Shown here: positions 9,137 to 17,802 of the stretch, piece after piece
Position numbering within the stretch: position 1 is the stretch's first letter
Layout of the letters: every line of letters begins with the position of its first letter
Assembly (NCBI GenBank): GCA_900074745.1
Contig: LT598469.1
Span: forward strand, 682,001 to 746,000
DNA length: 64,000 bases
Source: Lachancea mirantina
Lineage: Eukaryota; Ascomycota; Saccharomycetes; Saccharomycetales; Saccharomycetaceae
Direction of reading: 5' to 3'
Position numbers and translations under genes: made by a program
The notes under the pieces: generated by a model
The model's input: only the letters and a program-made list of their open reading frames with translations
Databases searched by the model: none
Told to the model about the DNA's origin: nothing

Positions 9137-10090
9137 TTATTCTTGGTACGCGGCAATGGCTGCTGCATTAACGTTTCTTCTAACATCCCGCTTGTCTACG
9201 TCGTGCGTATCTTCGACCTCGCCCCACCTTTCCGTCTGATATATGGTTTCAAGGGTAGCTAACCTAGCGACCTGTTCCATTGATACTTTCAAAGCTGCGC
9301 TCGGAATATAAGTCTTGTTCAGGATTAATAGCAAACCGCAGATGAAAGATTTGGTCGTGAGGACAGTTTTCTCAAAAACGGCCAAATTCCATGGCGAAAG
9401 AGTAGATAGGAATTTCATGGCAGCTTCCTTGGTCTCCTGAGTCTGTGCATTGCCTCTCAAACCATGCAGATCCGCATCCAGGATCTTTAAAGAAACAGGA
9501 TTTTTGACGTAGGGCGACAAAAACTGCTCAACACCACGAATCAAAGGCATATACTCTTTTTCTTGAGCTCTGCGCAGAGCACCTTCGAATTCGTCCTTGG
9601 GAGAAAAGCACAGTAGAGTGTCAGTATCAAGATACCGCAACAGTCCTTGGCAAATTGTATTTCGATTACCTCCAATTTTGGTGACAAGTTCAGGATCACA
9701 GTGGGGGTCTGAAACAGCAGTCAAGTCTATGCAACGAGACACGATTGACGTCAACGGTAATGAGTGAGGTCGTATCGTTAGATCTGATAAATTCGACCAT
9801 TCTCTTTTCAAAAAATGTGCCAACGGTGCTTGTGTCTGCGAAACACTCAATTCATTACTTAAAGGTGTTTTCAATGGTTTCCCATCTAAACTTATCTTCA
9901 ACTGCCCATCATTCTGTTCAATGGTCACTTTTTCCCAAAACCTGTTCAACGTTTTCGACAAACGGTTCGATTCGGTTTTCAAGTTGTTCTCGACGGTAGA
10001 ATCAATTCCAATTGACGTGGAAGTTCCATGGTTTCTCACAATAGCGCGTCTTAGCAATGTCCCGGTTTTCAAGCAATTATTGAAACTCAT
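9137..10090 (-). CDS. ATP12: Mitochondrial F1-ATPase assembly chaperone Atp12
   Basis: 317 residues from the ATG at 10088-10090. Atp12 binds the alpha subunit of mitochondrial F1-ATPase in the matrix and prevents its aggregation until alpha/beta hexamer assembly. The N-terminus (CLKTGTLLRRAIVRNHG) is a basic presequence. Family features include RFWEKVTIEQNDG, the LDGKPLKTP motif around residue 70, LAHFLKREWSNL, LTSIVSRCIDL, LLRYLDTDTLLCFSP, and the C-terminal LETIYQTERWGEVEDTHDVD. Length is close to the S. cerevisiae protein (about 325). It is convergent with the upstream gene (stop-to-stop gap about 60 bp) and divergent from PFD1, as in YJL181W-ATP12-PFD1. Confidence 0.95.
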   Translation of the reverse strand: MSFNNCLKTGTLLRRAIVRNHGTSTSIGIDSTVENNLKTESNRLSKTLNRFWEKVTIEQNDGQLKISLDGKPLKTPLSNELSVSQTQAPLAHFLKREWSNLSDLTIRPHSLPLTSIVSRCIDLTAVSDPHCDPELVTKIGGNRNTICQGLLRYLDTDTLLCFSPKDEFEGALRRAQEKEYMPLIRGVEQFLSPYVKNPVSLKILDADLHGLRGNAQTQETKEAAMKFLSTLSPWNLAVFEKTVLTTKSFICGLLLILNKTYIPSAALKVSMEQVARLATLETIYQTERWGEVEDTHDVDKRDVRRNVNAAAIAAYQE

Positions 10091-10298
10091 CACCACCTAT
10101 ATATTGGCTTCCACCCTTCTCTTCGTAGCGCTCTTGAAAACCGGTTTGTCGATGAGTTCCCAGGTTTATTAACTTTGGCTAGTTTTTCGTTATCATGAAA
10201 TTTTAAGATTCAGGCTTAAAGACCCAACTTTCTTAAACTCTGATAAACTTGTGATCAATTCACCTCGCATAGTAAAAAGGGCCCCAAAAGAATCTGAG

Positions 10299-10631
10299 AT
10301 GTCCCAAAATATATTGCAAGAAATGGCTTCATCGCTTCGATCAAGCAAAGCTCAACTTGAAGTGGTTAACATGCAATTGAGTCGCCTTGAACGGCAACAA
10401 AAGCTGGCGTCGGTGACAGCTAAAGAGCTGGAATCTTATCCAGTGGAAAACGTTTGGAGATCTTGTGGGAAGATGTTCATGTTTCAGGATAAGGCCAAGT
10501 ATGTTACTGAGCTCTCTCAGGATGAAAAGAGTGTTGAAGAGCAAATTAAAGCTATGAAAATCAAGCAGCACTATCTACAAACTACGGTGGATAACACGGT
10601 CGAAAGCCTCAGACGAGTTGTGCAACAATGA
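10299..10631 (+). CDS. PFD1: Prefoldin subunit 1
   Basis: 110 residues. Pfd1 is a beta-type subunit of the cytosolic hexameric prefoldin, which delivers nascent actin and tubulin to the CCT chaperonin. The protein is two long amphipathic helices around the short conserved hairpin LESYPVENVWRSCGKMFMF (about residues 44-62). The frame upstream of the ATG at 10299 is open only from a GTG, and the N-terminus MSQNILQEMASSLR matches the family. Its divergent neighbour is ATP12 and the convergent one is ATG27, as in S. cerevisiae YJL180C-YJL178C. Confidence 0.95.
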   Translation: MSQNILQEMASSLRSSKAQLEVVNMQLSRLERQQKLASVTAKELESYPVENVWRSCGKMFMFQDKAKYVTELSQDEKSVEEQIKAMKIKQHYLQTTVDNTVESLRRVVQQ

Positions 10632-10719
10632 TGATGTACTTTGTGAATTATAATGGCACATGCGAAAGAAAGCATATATATAGTTGAAGGTTCCCCTAAG
10701 GCACAATTCTGAAACGCTT

Positions 10720-11541
10720 TTACACTGCGCTGTAACCACCTCTTTGATGAGGAGCACCTCTACCCATTATACGCGAGATTACTTCTTTGAGGAACTGAGG
10801 CACTGAGGACGCGAAGCCTATGGCCCGCTCTGCGAATTCCTCGCGGAAATCGTGGAAAGTCCCGCCGCGCGTACTGAGGTACGAAGTAGCCAGTAAGTAT
10901 ATTAGAGTGAACAATAACGCGTAAACTATGAGCGAGAAAAGCCAAGTACCAAATCCGGAACTCTTCTTGGGTTTTCTGTCGTCTCTGCCGTTGTCACCGT
11001 CACCGTCGTCGCTGTCGTCTCCATTGTCTTCGCGTTTCTTCAAACACCCCGAGGGACCCTTGATATCAAAGTTGACCTGTTTGTCCTTCCAAACCGCCCC
11101 TACCACGGAGTCACTATCAGCGTCAGAATCGCACGTATACGTAAGTTTCGCACTTATTGCCTGTTGACCCCACTTCACATCTCCAAACTCGATAGTCAAT
11201 TGGTTCTGGTCGTTCTCTCTCATGCGAGCGCCAGCTTCTGACGAGAATTCCACCAGCTGTGTTAAAGTTTGCTCCTTGTCGTCCGGAAACGACACGAACG
11301 TCTGTCCGCAGACAACGTCATCGCTCTTGCAATTCTCGGGCGCATCTTGCTCGTTATCCGAGCAAACATTGATCCACCAACTTTCTTTGGTGATACTGGG
11401 CGGTGTACTCGTCTCTTTCTCATACAATACCCCGTTTTCATCGATATTGTACTTCCTCAATATGTCATTTTGCGAGCATTTCTTACCGGCACTCAGCCTG
11501 CAAATCGCGAGCCCCACCAAAAGAGTGTTTGCGAATCGCAT
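10720..11541 (-). CDS. ATG27: Autophagy membrane protein Atg27
   Basis: 273 residues from the ATG at 11539-11541; one more upstream codon is TTG. Atg27 is a type I membrane protein that cycles between vacuole, Golgi/endosomes and Atg9 vesicles, and is needed for efficient autophagy and the Cvt pathway. A signal peptide (about residues 1-19, FANTLLVGLAICRLSAG) leads a cysteine-containing lumenal MRH-type domain. An Asp-rich linker follows (about 172-190), then a single membrane segment (LFSLIVYALLFTLIYLLATSYL). The last residues GGYSAV contain the C-terminal YSAV tyrosine sorting signal reported for S. cerevisiae Atg27. Confidence 0.95.
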   Translation of the reverse strand: MRFANTLLVGLAICRLSAGKKCSQNDILRKYNIDENGVLYEKETSTPPSITKESWWINVCSDNEQDAPENCKSDDVVCGQTFVSFPDDKEQTLTQLVEFSSEAGARMRENDQNQLTIEFGDVKWGQQAISAKLTYTCDSDADSDSVVGAVWKDKQVNFDIKGPSGCLKKREDNGDDSDDGDGDNGRDDRKPKKSSGFGTWLFSLIVYALLFTLIYLLATSYLSTRGGTFHDFREEFAERAIGFASSVPQFLKEVISRIMGRGAPHQRGGYSAV

Positions 11542-12193
11542 CAAAACGGTCTCTAGTGTAACGACGAGTCGTGTGCGTTCGGTGATAGCTTATTGGTTTT
11601 CCGATGCCAGCTCAGAAGGTTATCCTTTAATAATGAACCCACATAGTTTTCCAGATAAATGGTGGAAGGTTCCGATTTCGTCCAAAGGTACTTTGAGGTT
11701 TTCAAAAATCTGTGACTGTTTGAATCCGTACCTTTTGTGATATCCTATCGTAGGGACCCAGACATTTTCGAGTTTTTAATCTTTTCATTGAATTTAGCAG
11801 TTACGAATTTTTTTTCAGCTGGCTGGTTGCGTGGGTGACCGGGACAGTAACTAAATCCTTCAGACCGACGCCAGCAGGTAAGCAGGTAAGCCGGCGGCGC
11901 GCTGCTGCTTCCCGTTCGCTTGCGTCAGGATTCCCAGGCTAGGCTGGGAATCCTTGCACTAGCCCCACGGTAGCAGGCCGGTGCTGGGCGGGGGCAGCCT
12001 AACGCCTCTGCCTAGCATGCTCCTCGTGCGTCCAATAGCTAGGCAGAGAGGCCCCCGCACCACTGGGAAGGTGGTTGCCAGTCGGAGCCCAGCCAGTCGC
12101 TACGCATCATCCAAAGTTGTGGAAAACAAGATATACCTGAAGATTGGAACCAAAGTTGGAAGGACGTTTCAGACCAAGAATAACCAAAGAGAA
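11542..12193. promoter_or_regulatory. RPL17 ribosomal-protein promoter region (also ATG27 upstream)
   Basis: 652 bp, GC-richer than most intergenic DNA here. A Rap1-like core CACCCACGCA lies on the minus strand at 11828-11837, one mismatch from CAYCCRTRCA. An 11-bp inverted repeat lies at 11927-11954. Two inverted copies of the ribosomal-protein IFHL motif TCTGCCTA lie at 12007-12014 (+) and 12040-12047 (-), about 150-185 bp before the RPL17 ATG. A T-tract lies near 11810-11818. Confidence 0.65.
12007..12047. promoter_or_regulatory. Inverted pair of IFHL (TCTGCCTA) motifs
   Basis: TCTGCCTAGC at 12007-12016 and its exact reverse complement GCTAGGCAGA at 12038-12047 face each other across 21 bp. 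TCTGCCTA is the IFHL element reported by comparative studies of yeast ribosomal-protein promoters and associated with Ifh1/Fhl1. An ATG at 12017, inside the spacer, is in frame with RPL17 without an intervening stop. Confidence 0.7.
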
Positions 12194-12916
12194 ATGGCTA
12201 GATACGGTGCTACTTCGACCAACCCAGCTAAGTCCGCGTCTGCACGTGGTTCTTACTTGCGTGTCTCCTTCAAGAACACCAGAGAGACTGCCCAAGCCAT
12301 CAACGGATGGGACTTGGAGAAGGCCCAAAAGTATTTGGAGCAAGTTTTGGAGCACCAAAGAGCCATCCCATTCAGAAGATTCAACTCTTCCATCGGTAGA
12401 ACCGCCCAGGGTAAGGAGTTTGGTGTCACCAAGGCTAGATGGCCAGCCAAGTCCGTGAAGTTCGTTCAGGACTTGTTGCAAAATGCTTCTGCCAACGCTG
12501 AGGTATGTTGAAATAATACTATTGAGATGTTTTATCAGGTGACTTGATCGGCTTATCAACGGGGCTCGCATTTTGGCCTTCAATAAGCGACGATTCGTCA
12601 CCCAAATACACGCTTGTTTGTGTGTGTGCGTGTTCGTTTGAATCCGTTTACTAACTTTATTTATCAACAGGCCAAGGGTTTGGACGCCACCAAATTGTTC
12701 GTTTCCCACATTCAAGTCAACAGGGCTCCAAAGCAAAGAAGAAGAACTTTCAGAGCTCACGGTAGAATCAACAAGTACGAATCCTCTCCATCTCACATCG
12801 AGCTTGTCGTCACTGAAAAGGAGGAAGCTGTTGAGAAGGCTGAGCAAAAGAAGGTTGCCAGATTGTCTTCCAGACAAAGAGGTAGATTGGCTGCTCAAAA
12901 GCGCATCACTGCTTAA
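12194..12916 (+). CDS. RPL17: Ribosomal protein L17 (uL22), two exons
   Basis: Joining 12194-12502 and 12671-12916 gives 184 residues, the same length as S. cerevisiae Rpl17. This large-subunit protein (uL22 family) lines the polypeptide exit tunnel of the cytosolic ribosome. The sequence [20 protein letters not shown] through [19 protein letters not shown] is near-identical to the yeast protein. The frame is open upstream with an in-frame ATG at 12017, but the family N-terminus is MARYG, so 12194 is the start. The intron falls after NASANAE, as in RPL17B. S. cerevisiae has two copies (YKL180W, YJL177W); a single copy flanked by ATG27 on one side and COY1 on the other is the unduplicated arrangement. 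Confidence 0.97.
12503..12670 (+). other. RPL17: RPL17 intron (168 bp)
   Basis: 5' site GTATGT at 12503, branch sequence TACTAAC at 12649-12655, 3' site ATCAACAG ending at 12670. It lies between codons. A short TG-rich run (about 12617-12635) precedes the branch point. I see no snoRNA boxes in it. Confidence 0.96.
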
Positions 12917-13117
12917 AGCGCAGGTTCAATAGTCACTTACTTTTGATCTCTCATATCTTCTGTGTAATCTAACGCAACTCACTTCGAAGTATACAATTTA
13001 ACAAAACCTTTTATTTGGTCGTTTTGCGAATTCTATTTTAGATGGTCTTTTTAATGCTATTCTCTATTAATGTTGTGAACTTTCAGATCCGAAATCCTTG
13101 TGAAGCCGGTAGGCTTT

Positions 13118-15049
13118 TCATATGTTACCAAGTCCCTTCAATTCTGATTTGCTCGTTTGTACGACTCCAACGTCGGGCGTCATATAGCCGCTGAAGCTTG
13201 CTACATAGAGGCACATTGCCATCATCAACCCATGCAGTCCTAAACAATAGAACATGAACAGCATACGGCTCGTCTTGCTTGCTAAAATGATCCGAGCAAA
13301 ACTCAAGAACAGCTTTTCTAAAGGTGTCATTTGCTTTTTCTTGTAGCGGTCTAGCTCTCTTTGTTTGAACTCCGCCAATGGGTGTAACGATTCCTCGTAT
13401 GATCTGTTGAATTGAGCTTCGCCGTCAAAGCTCGAACCTCGCTGCTGAGAATCATAAGATGACAAAAACCTGATACGTTCATACAAGCGCTCGTTGTTGG
13501 CCTTCATTTTGGCCAATTCAGACTTCATGTTTGTTTTCTCTAATGCAAAGCTTCTCAACTGTCTTTCCAGATCCATGTTCTTGGTGCGGAATCTGTCTCT
13601 CTGCTGGGTGACAATTGGCAGAATGGAGGAGTTGCTCTGAGGTAAAACAGGTTCGTCATCCTCCGGAATGCCTACTATAGAACTGGTAGGGGAAAGTTTT
13701 CCAGTTCCAGGACGGCCAGCAGCGCCAACTCTGTTCAATTGCCTTGTAGCACCAGACATTATACTTGCGGTATCTGACATTCTGCTGACATCGTCAACTT
13801 TTTCCAAATCTAGTTCGAGCTTGGAGTTTAAAGCTTCTAGTTCTTTAGTGCGTGCTTTCAAACCCTCATTTTCCTTCACAGCGGCAACTCGTTTCTGTTC
13901 TACATCATGCATTCGACCCCTCAATTCTGCTAGATTCGATTGTAGTTTTTTATTGGCTGCCTTTAAAGAAGAGTCGACATCTTCACCTTCGTCATCAGAG
14001 GTGCCAAATTCTATTTTCTTCATCGCTATCAACTCTTTCTTAAGATCTTCGTAGTCAGCATAATTATTGAGCTTTCTTTTCAACGTTTCAGATTCGCTTT
14101 TCAAGGATGCTAACTGCGAATTGACTATGCGTGCGTTTTGCTCCTGCGACGTTAGTTGAGTTTTCAATAAGGAGGTTTCCCTCTCCAAAGACGCACTCAA
14201 AAAAGCATTCTCAGATTCCAATGCGCTTATTTTGGAGTTTTTAGAACTCAATTCTGATCCGTTTTCCATCTCAGCGTTAGCTTTCGCCAGGGATCCGCTC
14301 AATTCTTCATTGCGTCCTTGCAATTCCATGATCCTCACCTGTGCGGCATTCAGTTCTTGTAAAAGAATATCATGTTGAGCATGTACCTTTTCGGCATCCG
14401 CTATACTCGTACCAGATCCGTCAGCGGGTTGTGCAATCTTGTTCTCCAGAATCTTATTGCTAGACTTCAAGAGCTCCAGTTGACGAGCGAGTTCCTTTTC
14501 TCGATCTGACCAGTTCCGTTCGCGTTCCTCCCAAACGAAATTGATCTCCGTTTCTTTTGCCTGTAGTCTCTTGGCTAATGTCTGTGCGGAGTTTTGCTCG
14601 ATAGTGAGCAGCCTCGCTTTTAAGGTGTCATAGTCGGCGCATTTCGCTAGTCGCTCTTCCAACTCTGCTAACTTAGTCTTCAAAGCCGAAGTCTCAACCT
14701 GACTTTGAACTTGATCTACTGAAACTTCCAGCAACGGTTTCGGATCTGGGGCTTCTGATAATTTAGCATACAGTTCTAACAGTGCATCTTCGGAGAATTT
14801 CGCCCTGGCTGTCAAACTGTCCACCTCTTTCTGGTACTGTTTGACCAGTTTCGTAAACTGATTCAATTTCTCTGAATCTTCTAATTTCTTGAACCTCTTC
14901 GTTTCGCCGGCGAGTAATTTCCGAGACTCCAATGATTCTGTCTTCAGGTTTTCAACAGACAGAATGTTCTCGTCGAGATCCTTTTGAACCTTTGGTAAGT
15001 TCAATGATGCCCACAAGTTAATAGCATCATTGAAAATGGACACATCCAT
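13118..15049 (-). CDS. COY1: Golgi coiled-coil protein Coy1 (CASP homolog)
   Basis: 643 residues. Coy1 is the yeast CASP, a golgin-like tail-anchored protein that takes part in intra-Golgi retrograde traffic with Gos1 and the COG complex. The N-terminus (DVSIFNDAINLWASLNLPKVQKDLD) is the conserved CASP start. Residues about 30-430 and 490-540 are strongly coiled-coil. The CASP C-terminal signature follows (ESLHPLAEFKQRELDRYKKKQ, then MTPLEKLFLSFARIILASKTSRM) and a membrane segment at about 592-617 (LFMFYCLGLHGLMMAMCLYV). S. cerevisiae COY1 (YKL179C, about 679 aa) is adjacent to RPL17A and STE3; here it is adjacent to RPL17 with STE3 8 kb away, separated by the chromosome X genes. Confidence 0.94.
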   Translation of the reverse strand: MDVSIFNDAINLWASLNLPKVQKDLDENILSVENLKTESLESRKLLAGETKRFKKLEDSEKLNQFTKLVKQYQKEVDSLTARAKFSEDALLELYAKLSEAPDPKPLLEVSVDQVQSQVETSALKTKLAELEERLAKCADYDTLKARLLTIEQNSAQTLAKRLQAKETEINFVWEERERNWSDREKELARQLELLKSSNKILENKIAQPADGSGTSIADAEKVHAQHDILLQELNAAQVRIMELQGRNEELSGSLAKANAEMENGSELSSKNSKISALESENAFLSASLERETSLLKTQLTSQEQNARIVNSQLASLKSESETLKRKLNNYADYEDLKKELIAMKKIEFGTSDDEGEDVDSSLKAANKKLQSNLAELRGRMHDVEQKRVAAVKENEGLKARTKELEALNSKLELDLEKVDDVSRMSDTASIMSGATRQLNRVGAAGRPGTGKLSPTSSIVGIPEDDEPVLPQSNSSILPIVTQQRDRFRTKNMDLERQLRSFALEKTNMKSELAKMKANNERLYERIRFLSSYDSQQRGSSFDGEAQFNRSYEESLHPLAEFKQRELDRYKKKQMTPLEKLFLSFARIILASKTSRMLFMFYCLGLHGLMMAMCLYVASFSGYMTPDVGVVQTSKSELKGLGNI

Positions 15050-15438
15050 TTTGACTTACAGTCCCCACTCCTTGTGACTTGACTCTTTTTACTTCAACTT
15101 GTTTCGAGTTTCGTTGATTTTTAAGTTTTCTAGTTTAATTATGATTCAGGCTTCAATCAAAAAAGTGTTGATCGAAATAGTTAGTGATCTTACAAACTTT
15201 GCTCCTTGTCAGCAAAAGCTCTTTAGAGCTCGTATTTACTTTGGCTATGTTCCAATACAAGAAAGGGCTTTTTTAAAATTCTGCCACTTTAATATAGTTC
15301 CAAAAGGCCCTCCATCTCTCATTTGATAAACATCTTATTACTAGATACTCCTTCTCACCTCTCTCAAATCCTGCCGCTTCTCTTGCACCACCGTACTATG
15401 CAACTTTAAGCAGAGTTTCGTTTCTCGTGTTTACCTTT
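15050..15438. other. Intergenic region COY1-SWI3
   Basis: 389 bp, the COY1 promoter. A plus-strand ATG-led 61-codon frame runs from 15141 to 15326 (MIQASIKKVLIEIV onward), antisense to the flanking genes. It has no recognised family and I do not call it a gene. No RNA gene seen. Confidence 0.5.
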
Positions 15439-17802
15439 TCAACCGGACCAATATCTGTAAAACTGGGGAGCGCTCACCGATACCGGCTTAACAGATACTG
15501 CGGAAAACTCGTTCGAAGAATTTTGTGCGTTCTCCGTTGGAGTACCGGACAATCCTGGAGTGGACGATGGTGCTTTGCCCACACTCAGCCTCAAAGGTGA
15601 GGCATGCAATTGCTTGATCGCATTGAGATGTTCTTGCAACTTGGTCTTGTCCTCGTGATCGTCGAGACACTGTTGCAATTTGGCAGTGAGGGCAAACGTA
15701 TTTTTGGCCAAAGATAGCCGTTGAACAAAAACTTCTTCTTGTTGTTTTTGAAGTAATTTTTTCTCAACTTCAAGAGACTTTTCCATAGTATCCAGGAGTC
15801 TTAATTTCATGTCCACCTTCTTCAGTTGAGTCTGAATCATGCCATTCGTTAGCGCGTTCATCTGCCTCTCCTCATTGGTCGAGAAAACATGCGCCCTTGC
15901 TCCCAACGATGCCAATGCTATTTCGCTCCCTTCCTTGATATAATTTGACGAAAGCCCCTCGCTATTGGGTTTTTTAGAGTCCTTGAGGTCTGCATCGGCA
16001 TTTTCTCCTTCCGAAGGCTTCTTCTCCTGTTGTTCTTGTTCGTTTTCTTCTCGACTTTGTTGGCCGACCTCAATAGCGCGGTCTGTCATCTTCTTGACGA
16101 CTTGTGGGTCGACAAGCCCGGCCAAAAACGCTATGGTAGACATTATCGGATTATCGGCTTTCGTAAAGGGAAGATGAGGCGCGTATTTGAGAGGTCCTAG
16201 ATCTTTACTGCTCTCAGATTGTAAAAATTCATCTTCTATTGGCAATTGTAAAAATCTGAGTATGCACTGTTCAGGAGTCTTATTTCCAACGTGGAGAGCA
16301 ACGCGCATCCAGTCGGAACTATGCTTTTTAATACCTTCGACAAGTCGTTCTACGTCGGCTTGGCTCCAATCCTTATCTACAACATCCTGCAATTTGGGCC
16401 TCTTGCATGTGTTTCCCCCTGAGCTTACAGCATCGACAGCAGCACGCGATTGGGACGGACGTTTCAACGGGCTTTCACTCTTAAGTTCAGCAGATTCCGA
16501 TGCTGATGGTGTTGTTGAAGCAACCGTCGTGGCCGCGGTCTCAGCACTAGGCTTTTGCAATTGATCCATCAGCTTTTTGAGCCTAGACAAATCAGGAATT
16601 TGAATAGCGGGCTTGTAGCTTTCAAAAGGGAAAAGCCCACGAGGCGCATCATGTTTGGAAGCGTATTCTCCCGTGTAGGGTGGTTCCACTTGCTTTGGTT
16701 TGACTTTGGCGTTGACCTGATAGTTGATCAACCCCCATTTGGTGAGAAACTTGTGCAGCCTAAAAATGGCGCCTGCGTCTCCGCACAAGTTTCTTCTTGC
16801 CGCGGTTACAGTGAAATATTCGTTAGGGTTTAATCGATATGCATTGACCATGAAATTTCTGTACTTGACATAAACTTGTGGGGTCTTGGATGGTACACGA
16901 TTGGTGAAAAATTCGGGAAGCGATTGTTTCTCGACTCTGTGAATTTTGTGCAAATGGAACCATCGCGCGTACGATGGGATGACGATCTCGTGCGACTGCG
17001 GTACAGACAGCTCGTCGTCATCCGCGTTTATGTCTCTGTTTAGTGCATCCTTTGGCGAATCCGCGTGGTCGCTGTGTCCGGAAGCAAGTACAGGGCCCTT
17101 TTCGGCGACTGTGACGGTTTCCTCTTTGGCCTGTGCAGCAGCGCGAGCTTCTGGGGCGTCGGCCGCGTCGTCACGCGTTTCGGTCTTGATTCCATTTTCC
17201 TCGTTCGAAGCATCTGGCGACTCCTTTGGCGCAATTTCGCCGAGGGGCGAAGTGGGCCCATCATGTTCACCATCGATCGTTTCGGAGACTTCCTCGTCTA
17301 CAGGTACAGACGCAGATGCGGCCGGTTCGGCCTCAAACTCAGGTTTGAAGGCTTGTGGTAGCTCTTCGTGGGCGCTTTGCTGTTGGTCCTCAGCCATCGC
17401 GTCTGAAGTCTCAGCACCAGCACCGTTCTCACGCTCTGGTTTCTGAGACTCCTTGGGAGAAGCCGTGGTGTCCTCGCCGTTCTGTCGCGCCTCACCCGTC
17501 AATTGTTCGTCATCGACAGGCTCTCCGGACTGTACGGAAGCTTGAGAATCCAAGTGCATTGCGTCGTCTGCATCGCCATTCACGTCGGCATCGTCGCCAA
17601 AGAGGGAACTCGCGTTGTCGTCGTTATCGTCGTGCGGTTGTGCGCTGCTGCTGCTGCTGTTGTTGTTATTGTTGTTGTCGCTGTCATGGTCGTGGTCGTG
17701 ATCGTGATCGTGATCGTGATCGTTGCGGTCTCCCGTTCCCTGGTCCAGCTTTGAGGCAACCACCGCCCCAGGGTCCTCGCTTCGAACTTCCTCGACGCTC
17801 AT
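15439..17802 (-). CDS. SWI3: SWI/SNF chromatin remodeling subunit Swi3
   Basis: 787 residues from the ATG at 17800-17802; the frame is open further only through a GTG. Swi3 is a scaffold subunit of the SWI/SNF ATP-dependent nucleosome remodeler in the nucleus. The first 260 residues are acidic and low-complexity, including an Asp-His alternating repeat near residues 27-38 followed by Asn and Ser runs. The SWIRM domain lies at about 270-365 (IPSYARWFHLHKIHRVEKQSL, RLNPNEYFTVTAARRNL). The SANT domain lies at about 475-525 (DWSQADVERLVEGIKKHSSDW, KTPEQCILRFLQLPIED). A long C-terminal leucine-zipper coiled coil used for dimerisation lies at about 646-715. Length is near the S. cerevisiae protein (about 825). 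RSC8 is the shorter paralog and fits less well. Confidence 0.94.
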   Translation of the reverse strand: MSVEEVRSEDPGAVVASKLDQGTGDRNDHDHDHDHDHDHDSDNNNNNNSSSSSAQPHDDNDDNASSLFGDDADVNGDADDAMHLDSQASVQSGEPVDDEQLTGEARQNGEDTTASPKESQKPERENGAGAETSDAMAEDQQQSAHEELPQAFKPEFEAEPAASASVPVDEEVSETIDGEHDGPTSPLGEIAPKESPDASNEENGIKTETRDDAADAPEARAAAQAKEETVTVAEKGPVLASGHSDHADSPKDALNRDINADDDELSVPQSHEIVIPSYARWFHLHKIHRVEKQSLPEFFTNRVPSKTPQVYVKYRNFMVNAYRLNPNEYFTVTAARRNLCGDAGAIFRLHKFLTKWGLINYQVNAKVKPKQVEPPYTGEYASKHDAPRGLFPFESYKPAIQIPDLSRLKKLMDQLQKPSAETAATTVASTTPSASESAELKSESPLKRPSQSRAAVDAVSSGGNTCKRPKLQDVVDKDWSQADVERLVEGIKKHSSDWMRVALHVGNKTPEQCILRFLQLPIEDEFLQSESSKDLGPLKYAPHLPFTKADNPIMSTIAFLAGLVDPQVVKKMTDRAIEVGQQSREENEQEQQEKKPSEGENADADLKDSKKPNSEGLSSNYIKEGSEIALASLGARAHVFSTNEERQMNALTNGMIQTQLKKVDMKLRLLDTMEKSLEVEKKLLQKQQEEVFVQRLSLAKNTFALTAKLQQCLDDHEDKTKLQEHLNAIKQLHASPLRLSVGKAPSSTPGLSGTPTENAQNSSNEFSAVSVKPVSVSAPQFYRYWSG
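17688..17724 (-). repeat. SWI3: GATCGT/GGTCGT hexanucleotide repeat in SWI3
   Basis: About six tandem hexamers (GGTCGT then GATCGT on the plus strand) encode alternating Asp-His dipeptides on the minus strand near the Swi3 N-terminus. They adjoin (GTT)n-type triplets at 17658-17680 that encode Asn. Such in-frame microsatellites vary in length between strains. Confidence 0.85.

Noticed and set aside
12107-12898. 263-codon minus-strand frame over RPL17 and its intron
   Set aside because: Antisense shadow of biased ribosomal-protein codons that also reads through the intron.
15141-15326. 61-codon ATG-led frame in the COY1 promoter
   Set aside because: It looks mildly protein-like but has no known family, and the gap is only 389 bp, which is needed as promoter for COY1.
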